The notes: generated by a model from the letters alone, not told the origin. Shown: positions 50,376-59,661, counted from the stretch's first letter. The stretch: 64,000 nucleotides of DNA from an uncultured Spirochaetaceae bacterium (GCA_944390725.1 CALXQU010000003.1:1-64000); one strand, 5' to 3'. Numbers and translations are program-made.

Positions 50376-51041
50376 ATGAGAACGAGATTCGACAGCGAGC
50401 TTGAGACTCTGTACGTCAATATGATAAAGATGGGAGCTCTTTCCGAAGATGCCCTCAATTCGCTCCAGATTGCCCTCGGCACCAATGACAGGTCGAAGCT
50501 CCCGGATATCGTGGAGCTCTCGCACCAGATCGACAGGATGGAGAGGGAGATCGAATCGCTCTGCCTGCGCCTGCTTCTCAGGAGGCAGCCGGTAGCCAGG
50601 GACCTGAGGACGATCTCCTCAGCCATGAAGATGGTCAGCGATATCGAGAGGATAGGCGACAATGCCGCCGATATCTCGGAGATCATCCCCTTCCTCTCAT
50701 CGGCTGAGAAGTCCGTCGATATCGGGCTGGATGCGATGGTTGCCGATGTCAGCGGCATGGTCAGCGATGCCATCGATGCCTTCGTGCGCGCCGATACAGG
50801 CAAGGCCGAGGCAGTCGTCGGCAAGGACGATATCGTGGATGCCGCCTTCAACAGGGCCAAGGAATCCATTACCGACATGATCCGCACGGGCAGCAGGGAA
50901 GCGACGGAGGCTCCTGACCTGCTGATGATCGCCAAGTATCTCGAGAGGATGGGGGACCATGCCGCCTCGCTTGCGCGCTGGGTGCTCAACTCGGCGGATG
51001 CCAGCACGGACTGGATCAACAACCCCCCGAAGGTGGACTGA
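50376..51041 (+). CDS. phoU: Phosphate signalling protein PhoU
   Basis: 221 residues forming two three-helix bundles, each with a metal-binding E/DxxxD-type helix (METEIESLCLRLL-like and DIERIGDNAADI; later LERMGDHAASLARW). It links PstSCAB activity to the PhoR kinase. The ATG at 50376 is preferred to an in-frame TTG inside pstB. Its stop shares a base with the phoB ATG. Confidence 0.96.
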   Translation: MRTRFDSELETLYVNMIKMGALSEDALNSLQIALGTNDRSKLPDIVELSHQIDRMEREIESLCLRLLLRRQPVARDLRTISSAMKMVSDIERIGDNAADISEIIPFLSSAEKSVDIGLDAMVADVSGMVSDAIDAFVRADTGKAEAVVGKDDIVDAAFNRAKESITDMIRTGSREATEAPDLLMIAKYLERMGDHAASLARWVLNSADASTDWINNPPKVD

Positions 51042-51718
51042 TGATATACCTCGTAGAAGATGACCCTTCCATCAGGAAGCTTGTCAGCTATGCATTGTCA
51101 AGCAGCGGCTTCGAGGCGCAGTCCTTCGAGAACGGCGAGGACATGTTCAGCGTCCTCTCTTCCGTGAAGCCCGAGCTCTTCCTGCTCGATATCATGCTGC
51201 CTGGCCTTTCCGGCCTCGATATCCTCGCCAGGCTCAAGGCCGATAGCGCCTGCCGCGATATCCCGGTGATCATGCTCACGGCGAAGAGCACCGAGTATGA
51301 CAAGGTGCTCGGGCTCGACAGCGGGGCCGATGACTATATCTCCAAGCCGTTCGGCATGATGGAGCTGCTTTCGCGGATACGCGCCGTGCTGAGGCGCAGC
51401 GGGCATCCGAAGGATAAGGGCGATGTCAGCTACGGCAGCATCGTCATCTCGCCGGCATCGCATACGGTGAGGGTCGGCGGAAGCAAGGTCGAGCTGACGC
51501 TGAAGGAATTCAACCTGCTGCTCTACCTCATGGAGAATGAGGGGATCGTGCTCGACCGCGACAGCATCCTCAATACTGTCTGGGGATACTCATTCGACGG
51601 CGAGAACAGGACCGTTGATGTCCATATCCGCCATCTCAGGGAGAAGCTCGGCGATGAGGGACAGAGGATCGAGACGGTGAAGGGCGTCGGATACAGGTTC
51701 AGGGGAACAGATGAATAA
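51041..51718 (+). CDS. phoB: Phosphate response regulator PhoB/PhoP
   Basis: 225 residues. The receiver has D7/D8 and phospho-acceptor D50 (LFLLDIMLPGLSG) and Lys in ISKPFGM; the winged helix ends with NRTVDVHIRHLREKLG and VKGVGYRFRG. Within the pst operon it is the expected binder of the tandem TTAACA sites upstream of pstS, giving autoregulation. Overlaps phoR by 8 bases. Confidence 0.95.
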   Translation: MIYLVEDDPSIRKLVSYALSSSGFEAQSFENGEDMFSVLSSVKPELFLLDIMLPGLSGLDILARLKADSACRDIPVIMLTAKSTEYDKVLGLDSGADDYISKPFGMMELLSRIRAVLRRSGHPKDKGDVSYGSIVISPASHTVRVGGSKVELTLKEFNLLLYLMENEGIVLDRDSILNTVWGYSFDGENRTVDVHIRHLREKLGDEGQRIETVKGVGYRFRGTDE

Positions 51719-53369
51719 GAAGATATTCCATGCGCTTTTCCTTGCGGCGCTCGTGGCGATGCTGCTTTCCGCCGCAGTTTCCATAACGGTATTCTATTTC
51801 TCGTATTCGGATAGGGTCATGGGCGACCTGCGGGCTGAGCTCAGCTACCTGAAGATAGCCTATGACGATGACCCGGCGAGCGTGGCAGATGCGTCCATGA
51901 CGCTGGGACGCCGCCTGACGGTAATCGGTCCAGATGGAACCGTATCCTATGACAGCATGGCGTCCTCGGACGCGATGGATAACCACCTCGACAGGCCTGA
52001 GGTGCAGGAAGCTGCCGACAGGGGCTTCGGCGAGGACAGGAGGCAGAGCGGCACGCTCCTCTCTTCCTATTACTATGTGGCGGAGAGGATGGATGACGGC
52101 ACGATCCTGCGCCTGGCTGTATCAGGGGAGAGCGTGCTCTCGTTCGTGATGGGCATGCTCCTGCCGATGGCGCTCCTGCTCCTTATCCTGCTCGTGTTCC
52201 TGTCCATTGCAGCCGCGCGCACGGCTAAGGCCATCACAGATCCGATCAACGGCATCGACCTTTCCAATCCGGAGAACAGCCCTGCCTATGATGAGCTGTC
52301 GCCGCTTCTCTTCAGGATCGCGAAGCAGCAGGCCCTGATCAGGGACCAGGTGGAGGCTGCTGAGCGCAAGAGCCGGGAATTCGCCATCATCACCGGCAAT
52401 ATGTCGGAGGGACTGGCAGTCATCGATGGCAATGCCCGCCTCCTTTCCGTCAACAGGGCGGCATGGATGCTCTTCGATGCGCCTGAGGTGAAGGCCGGCG
52501 ATTCCATACTGGCCATAAGCAGGGAAGAGGCATTCTCATCCATTGTCGAGAATGCGCTTGCCGGCAGGAGGGACGAGGCCATCGTGGAGACGAAGACGCG
52601 CGTCCTCCAGATCATCGCCTCACCGGTGCTCGAGGAGGGCATGGCAGGCGGTGCCGTCGTCATCATCATCGACATAACGGAGAAGAGCGAGAGGGAGAAG
52701 CTGAGGCGCGAGTTCACGGCCAATGTCTCCCATGAGCTCAAGACGCCGCTCCAGTCCATCTCAGGCTATGCGGAGCTGCTGAGGAACGGCGGGGTAAGCG
52801 CGGAGAATGCCGTGGATTTCGGCAATGAGATCTACAGCGAGTCGCAGCGCCTCATCGCCCTCGTGCATGATATCATCAGGCTTTCCAAGCTCGATGAGAA
52901 TGATGTGGAGGATATGACGGAGCCCGTCTCCCTTGCCGATGTGGCAGAGGACGCCGCCGACAGGCTTGCCAAGAAAGCCAGGTCGATGGATGTCTCCATC
53001 GAGGTCGTGAGGAATGATGATGGCATCATCCACGGCTCCGAGGCGCTCCTGGGCGAGATGGTATTCAACCTCCTCGACAATGCCATCATATACAACAGGA
53101 AGGGAGGCAAGGCCATTGTCACCGTCTCCAGGGAAGGCGGCGATGCCGTGCTCTCGGTGAAGGATACAGGCATCGGCATACCGGAATCCGACCAGGACAG
53201 GGTCTTCGAGCGCTTCTACCGCGTCGACAAGTCCAGGTCGAAGGCGACCGGCGGCACCGGGCTGGGTCTCTCGATAGTCAGGCATGCGGCCCAGTTCCAC
53301 CATGCATCCATTGACCTGAGGTCGAAGCTGGGTGCTGGAACGGAGATCACGGTCAGATTCCCTGCATGA
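51711..53369 (+). CDS. phoR: Phosphate sensor histidine kinase PhoR
   Basis: 552 residues. TM1 at about 7-30, a periplasmic or extracytoplasmic domain of about 110 residues, TM2 at about 143-168, a PAS domain (about 222-325), HisKA with H341 in FTANVSHELKTPL, and HATPase with DTGIGIPESDQDRVFERFYRVDKSRS and GGTGLGLSIV. Classical membrane PhoR architecture. Last gene of the operon, followed by a good terminator. Confidence 0.95.
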   Translation: MNKKIFHALFLAALVAMLLSAAVSITVFYFSYSDRVMGDLRAELSYLKIAYDDDPASVADASMTLGRRLTVIGPDGTVSYDSMASSDAMDNHLDRPEVQEAADRGFGEDRRQSGTLLSSYYYVAERMDDGTILRLAVSGESVLSFVMGMLLPMALLLLILLVFLSIAAARTAKAITDPINGIDLSNPENSPAYDELSPLLFRIAKQQALIRDQVEAAERKSREFAIITGNMSEGLAVIDGNARLLSVNRAAWMLFDAPEVKAGDSILAISREEAFSSIVENALAGRRDEAIVETKTRVLQIIASPVLEEGMAGGAVVIIIDITEKSEREKLRREFTANVSHELKTPLQSISGYAELLRNGGVSAENAVDFGNEIYSESQRLIALVHDIIRLSKLDENDVEDMTEPVSLADVAEDAADRLAKKARSMDVSIEVVRNDDGIIHGSEALLGEMVFNLLDNAIIYNRKGGKAIVTVSREGGDAVLSVKDTGIGIPESDQDRVFERFYRVDKSRSKATGGTGLGLSIVRHAAQFHHASIDLRSKLGAGTEITVRFPA

Positions 53370-53370
53370 T

Positions 53371-53393
53371 AATGCCCCTCCGGGGGCATTTTC
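53371..53393 (+). terminator. Terminator of the pst-pho operon
   Basis: AATGCCCC/GGGGCATT with loop TCCG, then TTCCCTTA. It begins one base after the phoR stop codon. Confidence 0.8.
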
Positions 53394-53439
53394 CCTTAGA
53401 TCCTGCCTATTTCCGCATTGCCCTCTGCCGTCTATGGGA

Positions 53440-53445
53440 TAGAAT
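53440..53445 (+). promoter_or_regulatory. -10 box of the small outer-membrane protein gene
   Basis: TAGAAT. Four bases separate it from an ATG at 53450 and 19 from the ATG at 53465, which has GAGAGG before it. Confidence 0.4.
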
Positions 53446-53464
53446 ATCCATGGATGAGAGGATT

Positions 53465-53995
53465 ATGAGAAGGATAACGCTGTCAATGCTCATGCTTCTC
53501 CTTGCTGCCGCTTCGCTGCAGGCCGCATCGGGGAGCATCGGGGTCGAGGCCGGCTATTACCGGCATTATGACGGGTCTCTGCAGCATGTGGAGTCGCAGG
53601 AAGCGGTACTGGGCGTATCGAGCGCTACCTACTTCGATGATGAGGGCATCTTCGGACTTGGCGTCGATGCCGGCTACGGATTCACATTCGGCCAGCTGGC
53701 GGGCTTCTCCGCTGTCCATCTCGGTGCGGATGCGCTCTTCCGCATTGGGATGAACGGCTATATGGCCTTCGTATTCTCCGCGGGATTGCGTGACAGCATA
53801 TACATCTTCAACGGGATCGCTACCAATGAATTCGGCATCGGCGCGGGAATCACGCTCGCGTTCAGGCCTGCCAGCTATCTCGGCCTTGATGTGTCGTTAG
53901 GATATGATGCCCCGCTGGCCTCGTCATACAGGGGACTCATCGCCGGCCAGTCGCATATCATCTCCTGCGGCCTGGCGATAACCTACGCATACTGA
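53465..53995 (+). CDS. Small outer-membrane beta-barrel-like protein
   Basis: 176 residues. The signal peptide MRRITLSMLMLLLAAASLQA is followed by GSIGVEAGYYRHYDGSLQ, alternating strands (GLGVDAGYGFTFG, YMAFVFSAGLRDS, GLDVSLGYDAPL) and an aromatic end, CGLAITYAY, typical of outer-membrane barrels. No family recognised. ATG 53465 is preferred for its GAGAGG site; ATG 53450 is in frame. It lies 11 bases before the next gene, so the two probably form an operon. Confidence 0.7.
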   Translation: MRRITLSMLMLLLAAASLQAASGSIGVEAGYYRHYDGSLQHVESQEAVLGVSSATYFDDEGIFGLGVDAGYGFTFGQLAGFSAVHLGADALFRIGMNGYMAFVFSAGLRDSIYIFNGIATNEFGIGAGITLAFRPASYLGLDVSLGYDAPLASSYRGLIAGQSHIISCGLAITYAY

Positions 53996-54006
53996 GGAGG
54001 ATGGCT

Positions 54007-55632
54007 ATGAAGAGGTTACTGCTCTGCATCATAGCGATGCTTGCACTGCTTGCAGGATGCGGCACAGCGCCGTCAGGCTCCGGCATAGACAGCCAGGTCG
54101 GTGCCGATGGCAATGTCTCCATACAGCTGCCGGAATCGACGGAAGGCAAGGGAATCGACAGGGTAATCGCCGAGGCATCGCTTATCGGTGACTCAGGGCT
54201 TCCTATCAAGCGCATTGCCGAGGAGCTGCCTGCCGGAGCGGAGAGATCCCTCTCGCTGGACCTCCGTGATTTCGGTCGCTATGAGATCGTCATGAAGCTG
54301 TATTCCGGTTCCGAGCTTGTCGATACGCTCTATTCGGAGGCCGTGGTGACCGCGGATGAATACAACATAGCGCTTCTCTCGGCAACGGTGCCTGTCACAT
54401 ATATGAGCCTTTACCTCGCCGATTCCGATGCGGGAGAGGATGCGCTGATCGACTCTTCCCTGCCGACTGTCATCGCCCTTGAGCGTGCTGATGCATATGA
54501 CTGGACGGCGCTGCCCGATATGGTCATCCCCTGTCCTTTCTACGAGGAAGGCGCCTACCAGTCCGGCATCAACTCCATCCACTGGGATTCAATGGTAGCC
54601 GGCATGGCCAGGTATATAGGGTATCTCCATACGCTCAACCCCGATTCGAGGTTCAACATCATCGTCAACGACTTCGATTCATTCCTGGTCCTTCCTCTCG
54701 CTCTTGGCAATGGCCTGCATCCGGATCAGTTCTCGCTGACGATGATCAGCGATGGCAACGGGACCTATACGCTCTTCCGCGACATCTTCGGCGATGGTAG
54801 CGGCGAGGATGCATCGCTCCAGAAGTTCGATGAGCTGTCGTCGCTCTGGGATGATATCAGGGACAATGCCCTGGCTGGGGATATGGATGCCTCCATGGCT
54901 GCCGTTATAGGCCACAGGCCAGTTGCGTACCTGCAGCGCTATCTGGAGGAGTTCGCTCCCGTCATCGCCTGCGACAGCAGCCTCGATGTGCAGTGGATCA
55001 TCAACAGGAACAATGCCGATACGTTCGGCTCGTCGGCTGCATATCAGGAATATGTGGCAGATAATGCCAACGTGAAGGTTGTGAATATGAATTCGCTCCT
55101 TGGTTCGCTTGATACTGAAGAGGCCGAGGCATTCAAGAAGCTCTACAGCTTCGATTCGGAGGAGTTCGAGGCCGCGGAGAAGGCTGGCAAGCGTGTCGTG
55201 ATGTTCCTTGGTACGCGCTATTCCCTGGAAGACTGCCTGGAGGATTTCCTTTCCATCATGGAGAATCTCTATCCGGATGAAGAGTGGGTGCATATCTACA
55301 AGGGCCATCCGGGAGATACATACCAGAGCGGGCGGTCTGCCATGCTCCGCGACCATGGCATCGCGGAGGTGGATGCGAGCATCCCGGCCGAGATTTACTG
55401 CTTCTTCGAGCCGGAGACGGTCCTCTGCGGATATGATTCATCGACATACGGCAATGCCGGCAATGAAGTAGGGTTCATATGCGCGAAGGACGCGATTCCG
55501 GAGACAGCTCCTGCCAGCCGCCGCTACTCGGCCGTATTCACATCTGATGCCGGATACGTCATCACGGACTCGGAGACAGGCATGAGCTGCATATGGGACC
55601 CTGCCAGTCCGGAGGCATTCCCCTGGTCATGA
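54007..55632 (+). CDS. Lipoprotein with GT80 sialyltransferase-like domain
   Basis: 541 residues. Signal peptide with lipobox LLAGC (Cys18), a beta-rich Ig-like stretch (about 40-115), then a region that shows the three bacterial sialyltransferase motifs in order: ISDG (247-250; family D/E-D/E-G with the catalytic base), KGHP (432-435; HP motif) and DSS (477-479; serine motif), the last two linked by SIPAEI as in GT80 enzymes. Photobacterium GT80 sialyltransferases have the same lipoprotein-Ig-GT-B layout. The donor may be CMP-sialic acid; no synthesis genes are in the window. ATG 54007 has GGAGG at proper spacing; ATG 54001 is too close. Assignment rests on motifs only. Confidence 0.65.
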   Translation: MKRLLLCIIAMLALLAGCGTAPSGSGIDSQVGADGNVSIQLPESTEGKGIDRVIAEASLIGDSGLPIKRIAEELPAGAERSLSLDLRDFGRYEIVMKLYSGSELVDTLYSEAVVTADEYNIALLSATVPVTYMSLYLADSDAGEDALIDSSLPTVIALERADAYDWTALPDMVIPCPFYEEGAYQSGINSIHWDSMVAGMARYIGYLHTLNPDSRFNIIVNDFDSFLVLPLALGNGLHPDQFSLTMISDGNGTYTLFRDIFGDGSGEDASLQKFDELSSLWDDIRDNALAGDMDASMAAVIGHRPVAYLQRYLEEFAPVIACDSSLDVQWIINRNNADTFGSSAAYQEYVADNANVKVVNMNSLLGSLDTEEAEAFKKLYSFDSEEFEAAEKAGKRVVMFLGTRYSLEDCLEDFLSIMENLYPDEEWVHIYKGHPGDTYQSGRSAMLRDHGIAEVDASIPAEIYCFFEPETVLCGYDSSTYGNAGNEVGFICAKDAIPETAPASRRYSAVFTSDAGYVITDSETGMSCIWDPASPEAFPWS

Positions 55633-55659
55633 AACCCTAGGATGGCTAGTGAAACCTTA

Positions 55660-55682
55660 CTATGCCCTAGGCAGGGGCATAG
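55660..55682 (+). terminator. Possible terminator of the lipoprotein gene
   Basis: CTATGCCC/GGGCATAG with a seven-base loop, 28 bases after the stop. No T run follows, so it may only be a stabilising hairpin. Confidence 0.4.
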
Positions 55683-55732
55683 CAGGGTGCCGTGATTGCC
55701 AAAGCCCGCGATAATATGGAAAATCCAGAAGA

Positions 55733-55747
55733 GCTGTCCAGGACAGC
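55733..55747 (+). promoter_or_regulatory. Operator-like palindrome before the first acyl ligase gene
   Basis: GCTGTCC-A-GGACAGC is a perfect 7-1-7 inverted repeat. It lies between a possible -10 (GATAAT, 55710-55715) and the GAGAGGAT ribosome site, where a repressor would block transcription. Confidence 0.35.
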
Positions 55748-55762
55748 ACGAGAGGATTTCCC

Positions 55763-57481
55763 ATGAAGACAATCGGTTATTTCGATTCAACCAGCTTCCT
55801 TGACCAGTTCAGGGGCAAGGAGTTTTCCGGCAAGTGGCCTAATCTCAGGCAGTTCTTCCATATATCGGTCCTGCGCTATCCAGGCAATAGATGCTTCCAC
55901 GCATTCTCCCCTGAGGAGGAGGTGTTCACATACAGGGAAGCCGAGGAGAAGATAGAGGCTGTATCGCGCTACCTTGCCTCGCAAGGGGTTGGCAAGGGCT
56001 CCAAGGTCGGTGTCTCCGGCAAGAACAGCCCTGAGTGGGCGATAGCGTATTTCGGCGTCATATATGCCGGTGCCACGGTCGTGCCGCTTGACTATGCCCT
56101 CAAGGATGCTGAGATGGAGAAGCTGATAGAGTTCGGTTCGGTCACGCATCTCTTCATCGATGCGGAGCGCATAGATGGCATAGACAGCGACGGGCGCCTC
56201 GGGCTCGTGAAGTACTCGCTGGAGCCGTCGGCTGGCCATGAGTTCGTCCTGGATATGGACGGTCCTGCCTTCACGCGCGATGAGACCGATGGCGAGGATG
56301 TCGCCGCGATACTCTTCACATCAGGTACGACGGGCACTCCGAAGGGGGTCATGCTTACGCATAACAACCTCGTATCCGATGTCTATCTCGCGCAGGGCAA
56401 CATGAGGATCTATCCGACCGATGTCTTCTATGCTATCCTGCCTATCCATCATGCGTATACGATGCTTGCCGTCCTCCTTGAGGCGACCGGCGTAGGCGCT
56501 GCCGTTGTCTTCGGCAAGAAGCTCGTCGTCTCGCAGATCCTCAAGGAGCTTAAGCAGGGCAGGGTGACGATGTTCCTCGCGGTGCCGATGCTGTTCAACA
56601 AGATGCTGGCAGCGCTCATGAAGGGCGTGCGTGAGAAGGGCATCGCCGTCTATGGCCTGATCCGCCTGATGATGGCCATCTCAGGCTTCATCAAGCGTAC
56701 GACCGGCAGGAACATAGGCAAGAGGATGTTCGGCTTCCTGCTTTCCAGGCTCTCGCTTGATACGAACAGGATCTGCATCTGCGGAGGCGGCCCGCTTCCG
56801 GCTTCCACGTTCAGGATGTTCAACGAGCTCGGCATCGATTTCGTGCAGGGCTATGGCCTGACGGAGACAAGCCCGATTACCCATCTCAATCCCGTCGAGG
56901 CATACAGGGAGGCATCCGTCGGCAAGCTCATCCCCGAGGAGGAGGTGAAGATCGTCGACCCCGACAGCGACGGCAATGGCCTGATCTATATCAAGGGACC
57001 CATGGTCATGAAGGGATACTACATGAATCCCGAGGCGACGGCTGAGGTGCTCAGCGATGACGGATGGCTCAACACGGGCGATGTCGGTCACCAGGATGCT
57101 GACGGCTACCTCTACCTGACAGGCAGGGCGAAGAACGTAATCGTCACAGAAGGCGGCAAGAATGTCTTCCCCGAGGAGATCGAGGACTGCTTCCAGCTCT
57201 ATGATGATATCGATACGATCTGCATTACAGGCTACATGATCGATGAGGCAACGAAGAGCGAGGGCATCAGGGCCATCGTCTATCCTTCCGATGGCTGCCG
57301 CAGGAGCTGCGGCGGCGATGCTGCCAGGATCGAGGCCCGCATCAATGAGCTGGTCACCGAGGTCAACAGGGAGCTGCAGCCATACAAGAAGATCACCAAG
57401 GTCACTGTCTCTGATAAGCCGCTGCCGATGACGAGCACGAAGAAGGTGAAGAGATTCGAGGTCAAGCGGCTTTTCGGCTGA
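55763..57481 (+). CDS. AMP-dependent acyl-CoA synthetase/ligase, copy 1
   Basis: 572 residues of the ANL superfamily. A3 loop LFTSGTTGTPKGVMLTHNN, A5 GYGLTETSP, A7/A8 GWLNTGDVGHQD and GRAKNVIVTEGGKNVFPEEIE, and the A10 lysine in MTSTKKVKRFE. Activates a carboxylic acid, probably a fatty acid, to acyl-AMP and then the CoA thioester. The central FIKRTTGRNIGKRMFGFLLSRLSL segment is amphipathic and basic and may contact the membrane. Closely similar along its whole length to the next gene. Confidence 0.9.
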   Translation: MKTIGYFDSTSFLDQFRGKEFSGKWPNLRQFFHISVLRYPGNRCFHAFSPEEEVFTYREAEEKIEAVSRYLASQGVGKGSKVGVSGKNSPEWAIAYFGVIYAGATVVPLDYALKDAEMEKLIEFGSVTHLFIDAERIDGIDSDGRLGLVKYSLEPSAGHEFVLDMDGPAFTRDETDGEDVAAILFTSGTTGTPKGVMLTHNNLVSDVYLAQGNMRIYPTDVFYAILPIHHAYTMLAVLLEATGVGAAVVFGKKLVVSQILKELKQGRVTMFLAVPMLFNKMLAALMKGVREKGIAVYGLIRLMMAISGFIKRTTGRNIGKRMFGFLLSRLSLDTNRICICGGGPLPASTFRMFNELGIDFVQGYGLTETSPITHLNPVEAYREASVGKLIPEEEVKIVDPDSDGNGLIYIKGPMVMKGYYMNPEATAEVLSDDGWLNTGDVGHQDADGYLYLTGRAKNVIVTEGGKNVFPEEIEDCFQLYDDIDTICITGYMIDEATKSEGIRAIVYPSDGCRRSCGGDAARIEARINELVTEVNRELQPYKKITKVTVSDKPLPMTSTKKVKRFEVKRLFG

Positions 57482-57487
57482 TTTCGC

Positions 57488-57515
57488 ATATGCCCCTGTT
57501 TTCGCAGGGGCATAT
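57488..57515 (+). terminator. Hairpin between the two acyl ligase genes
   Basis: ATATGCCCCTG/CAGGGGCATAT, an 11-base stem with loop TTTTCG. No T run on the plus strand. It may terminate or attenuate before the second copy, whose own -10 box begins right after it. Confidence 0.5.
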
Positions 57516-57516
57516 A

Positions 57517-57525
57517 TGGTAGGAT
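57517..57525 (+). promoter_or_regulatory. Extended -10 box of the second acyl ligase gene
   Basis: TGGTAGGAT. A leader of about 25 bases with AGGGA precedes the GTG at 57559. Confidence 0.5.
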
Positions 57526-57558
57526 GCTTAAGTCAATAGGAATATAGGGAACCGGAAA

Positions 57559-59280
57559 GTGAAGAACGTAGAATACCGGAATGCATGGGCATTCCTCGAT
57601 GATTACAGGGGAAAGGAGTTCGAGGGCGAGTGGCCGAGGGTCAATGAGCTCTTCCATATCAGCGTGCTCCGCTTCGGCAGCAATGATGTCTTCAGAGCGT
57701 TCGAGCCTGATGAGAGCTATACGTACGAGGAAGCCGAGAGGATCATAATGAATGTCGCTGGATGGCTGCAGGAGAACGGCTTCCGCCCTGGCGACAGGAT
57801 TGGTGTCGCAGGCAAGAACAGCCCCCAGTGGGTGATGGCCTATTTCGCTGTCCTCTATATGGGCGGGATAATCTATCCCCTCGACAATAACCTGCGCAAT
57901 GAGGAGATGCTCCATTTCATCGAGTTCGGCGATATCAAGGCGGTGTTCACCGATAAGGAAAGGGCAGAGAGCCTTGATGCCGATGGCAAGGCCGGTATCA
58001 GCAAGTTCTCCCTTGAGCCCGGTTCCGCCTATCCATGGATCATGGAGATGGAGGGCGCGTACAGGGATCCCGGGCTGAAGGATGCGGAGGACGTCGCCTC
58101 GATAATCTTCACATCCGGCACCACAGGCACTCCTAAAGGGGTCGTCCTTTCCCACAGGAACCTCTCGTCAGATGCGCTCCTTACCCAGTCGAACCTGACA
58201 TTCTATGAGACGGACAGGAGCTATGCCGTCCTGCCTCTGAGCCATGCATATACGATGGAGGCTGTCGTATACCTCACGTTCACCAGCGGCGGATGCATCG
58301 TCTTCGGCAAGAAGCTTGCCATGTCGAGGATCGCCAAGGAGCTCAGGGAAGCCGAGATCACGATATTCATGGCCGTGCCGATGCTCTACAACAAGATGAT
58401 TGCCGGCCTGATGGCCGGGGTGAGGAAGAAGGGCATCATCGTCTATGGCCTCATCCGCTTCATGATGGGCATATCGGGAATCATAAAGACCACCACTGGC
58501 AGGAACATCGGCAAGAAGCTCTTCTCGTCTCTGCTTGATAAGCTCTCGCTCAGGACGCTGCGTACCTGCATCTCCGGCGGCGGCCCGCTTCCGGTCTCCA
58601 CCGTGAGGATGTTCCAGGAGCTCGGCATCGACTTCGTGCAGGGATATGGCCTGACCGAGGCGTCCCCCATAACCCACGTCAATCCCGTCGAGGCCTTCAG
58701 GATGGATTCTGTCGGCAAGAAGCTTGCCGGCATAGAGGTCAGGATCGTCAATCCCGACAGCGACGGCAACGGGCTTATCTATATCAAGGGACCGATGGTC
58801 ATGCAGGGATACTACAAGAACCCGGAAGCCACTGCCGAGGTCCTCGGCGATGATGGCTGGCTCAATACGGGCGATGTAGGGCATCAGGATGACGATGGCT
58901 ATCTCTACATAACAGGCAGGGAGAAGAACGTGATCGTCACTGAGGGCGGCAAGAACGTGTTCCCTGAGGAGATCGAGGATAAGTTCCAGCTCTACCATGA
59001 GCTGCATCAGGTCATGGTGATGGGCTATATCGTCAACGAGAAGCTTAAGAAGGAAGCGATCGAGCTGGTCGTGCACTTCACTGACGAGTACATGGAATCG
59101 ATACATGGCGATATGGATGAGGCATATAAGCATATCTCATCGATTGTGGATGATGTGAACAGGGGGCTCCTCACATACAAGAAGATCACCAAGATCATCA
59201 TCTCCGACAAGCCGCTGCCGGTGACATCGTCGAGCAAGATCAAGAGGAGCGAGGCAAAGCTCCTCTTCAAGGACAGGTAG
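57559..59280 (+). CDS. AMP-dependent acyl-CoA synthetase/ligase, copy 2
   Basis: 573 residues, GTG start. The same motifs as copy 1: IFTSGTTGTPKGVVLSH, GYGLTEASPITH, GWLNTGDVGHQDDDGY, GREKNVIVTEGGKNVFPEEIE and VTSSSKIKRSE with the catalytic lysine. The most different parts are the first 40 residues and the segment around LKKEAIELVVHFTDEYMES, which suggests different acyl preference. A tandem duplication by shared order and length. Ends one base before the YhbY gene. Confidence 0.9.
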   Translation: MKNVEYRNAWAFLDDYRGKEFEGEWPRVNELFHISVLRFGSNDVFRAFEPDESYTYEEAERIIMNVAGWLQENGFRPGDRIGVAGKNSPQWVMAYFAVLYMGGIIYPLDNNLRNEEMLHFIEFGDIKAVFTDKERAESLDADGKAGISKFSLEPGSAYPWIMEMEGAYRDPGLKDAEDVASIIFTSGTTGTPKGVVLSHRNLSSDALLTQSNLTFYETDRSYAVLPLSHAYTMEAVVYLTFTSGGCIVFGKKLAMSRIAKELREAEITIFMAVPMLYNKMIAGLMAGVRKKGIIVYGLIRFMMGISGIIKTTTGRNIGKKLFSSLLDKLSLRTLRTCISGGGPLPVSTVRMFQELGIDFVQGYGLTEASPITHVNPVEAFRMDSVGKKLAGIEVRIVNPDSDGNGLIYIKGPMVMQGYYKNPEATAEVLGDDGWLNTGDVGHQDDDGYLYITGREKNVIVTEGGKNVFPEEIEDKFQLYHELHQVMVMGYIVNEKLKKEAIELVVHFTDEYMESIHGDMDEAYKHISSIVDDVNRGLLTYKKITKIIISDKPLPVTSSSKIKRSEAKLLFKDR

Positions 59281-59281
59281 G

Positions 59282-59569
59282 ATGACAAGCAAGGAAAGGG
59301 CATATCTCAGGTCGTGCGCGCAGTCGCTCGACCCTGTAGTATCAGTAGGTAAGGAAGGCCTCTCGGACGGCGTCGCCAATGCGCTTATCCAGGCGCTTGA
59401 TGCGCATGAGCTCGTGAAGGTCAGGTTCCAGAGCGCCAAGGATGAGATAAGGGAGATTTCTGAGGAGCTGGCTTCCAGGACCACATCGGCACTCGTGGCG
59501 ATCACCGGCTTCACGGCTGTCTTCTACAAGGCCAAGGAGAATCCCTTGGAAAGGATGTACAGGGTATGA
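59282..59569 (+). CDS. yhbY: YhbY/CRM-domain RNA-binding protein
   Basis: 95 residues. The KH-like CRM fold starts RAYLRSCAQSLDPVVSVGKEGLSDGV, where the GKxG loop is the RNA contact, then HELVKVRF and the end LVAITGFTAVFYKA. YhbY binds pre-50S particles. Immediately behind the acyl ligase gene and probably co-transcribed. Confidence 0.93.
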   Translation: MTSKERAYLRSCAQSLDPVVSVGKEGLSDGVANALIQALDAHELVKVRFQSAKDEIREISEELASRTTSALVAITGFTAVFYKAKENPLERMYRV

Positions 59570-59615
59570 CCCTGTCCTGAATTCCCTGAAGGCTTTCTAT
59601 CGGATATAAAAGGAA

Positions 59616-59640
59616 ATGCGGTACGTCTGACGTACCGCAT
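59616..59640. terminator. Bidirectional terminator between yhbY and pfp
   Basis: ATGCGGTACGT/ACGTACCGCAT is a perfect 11-base stem with loop CTG. On the minus strand TTTCCTTTTATATCC follows, so it terminates pfp well; the plus side has CTGCTTGTTCC. Confidence 0.8.
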
Positions 59641-59661
59641 CTGCTTGTTCCGATGGATGGC

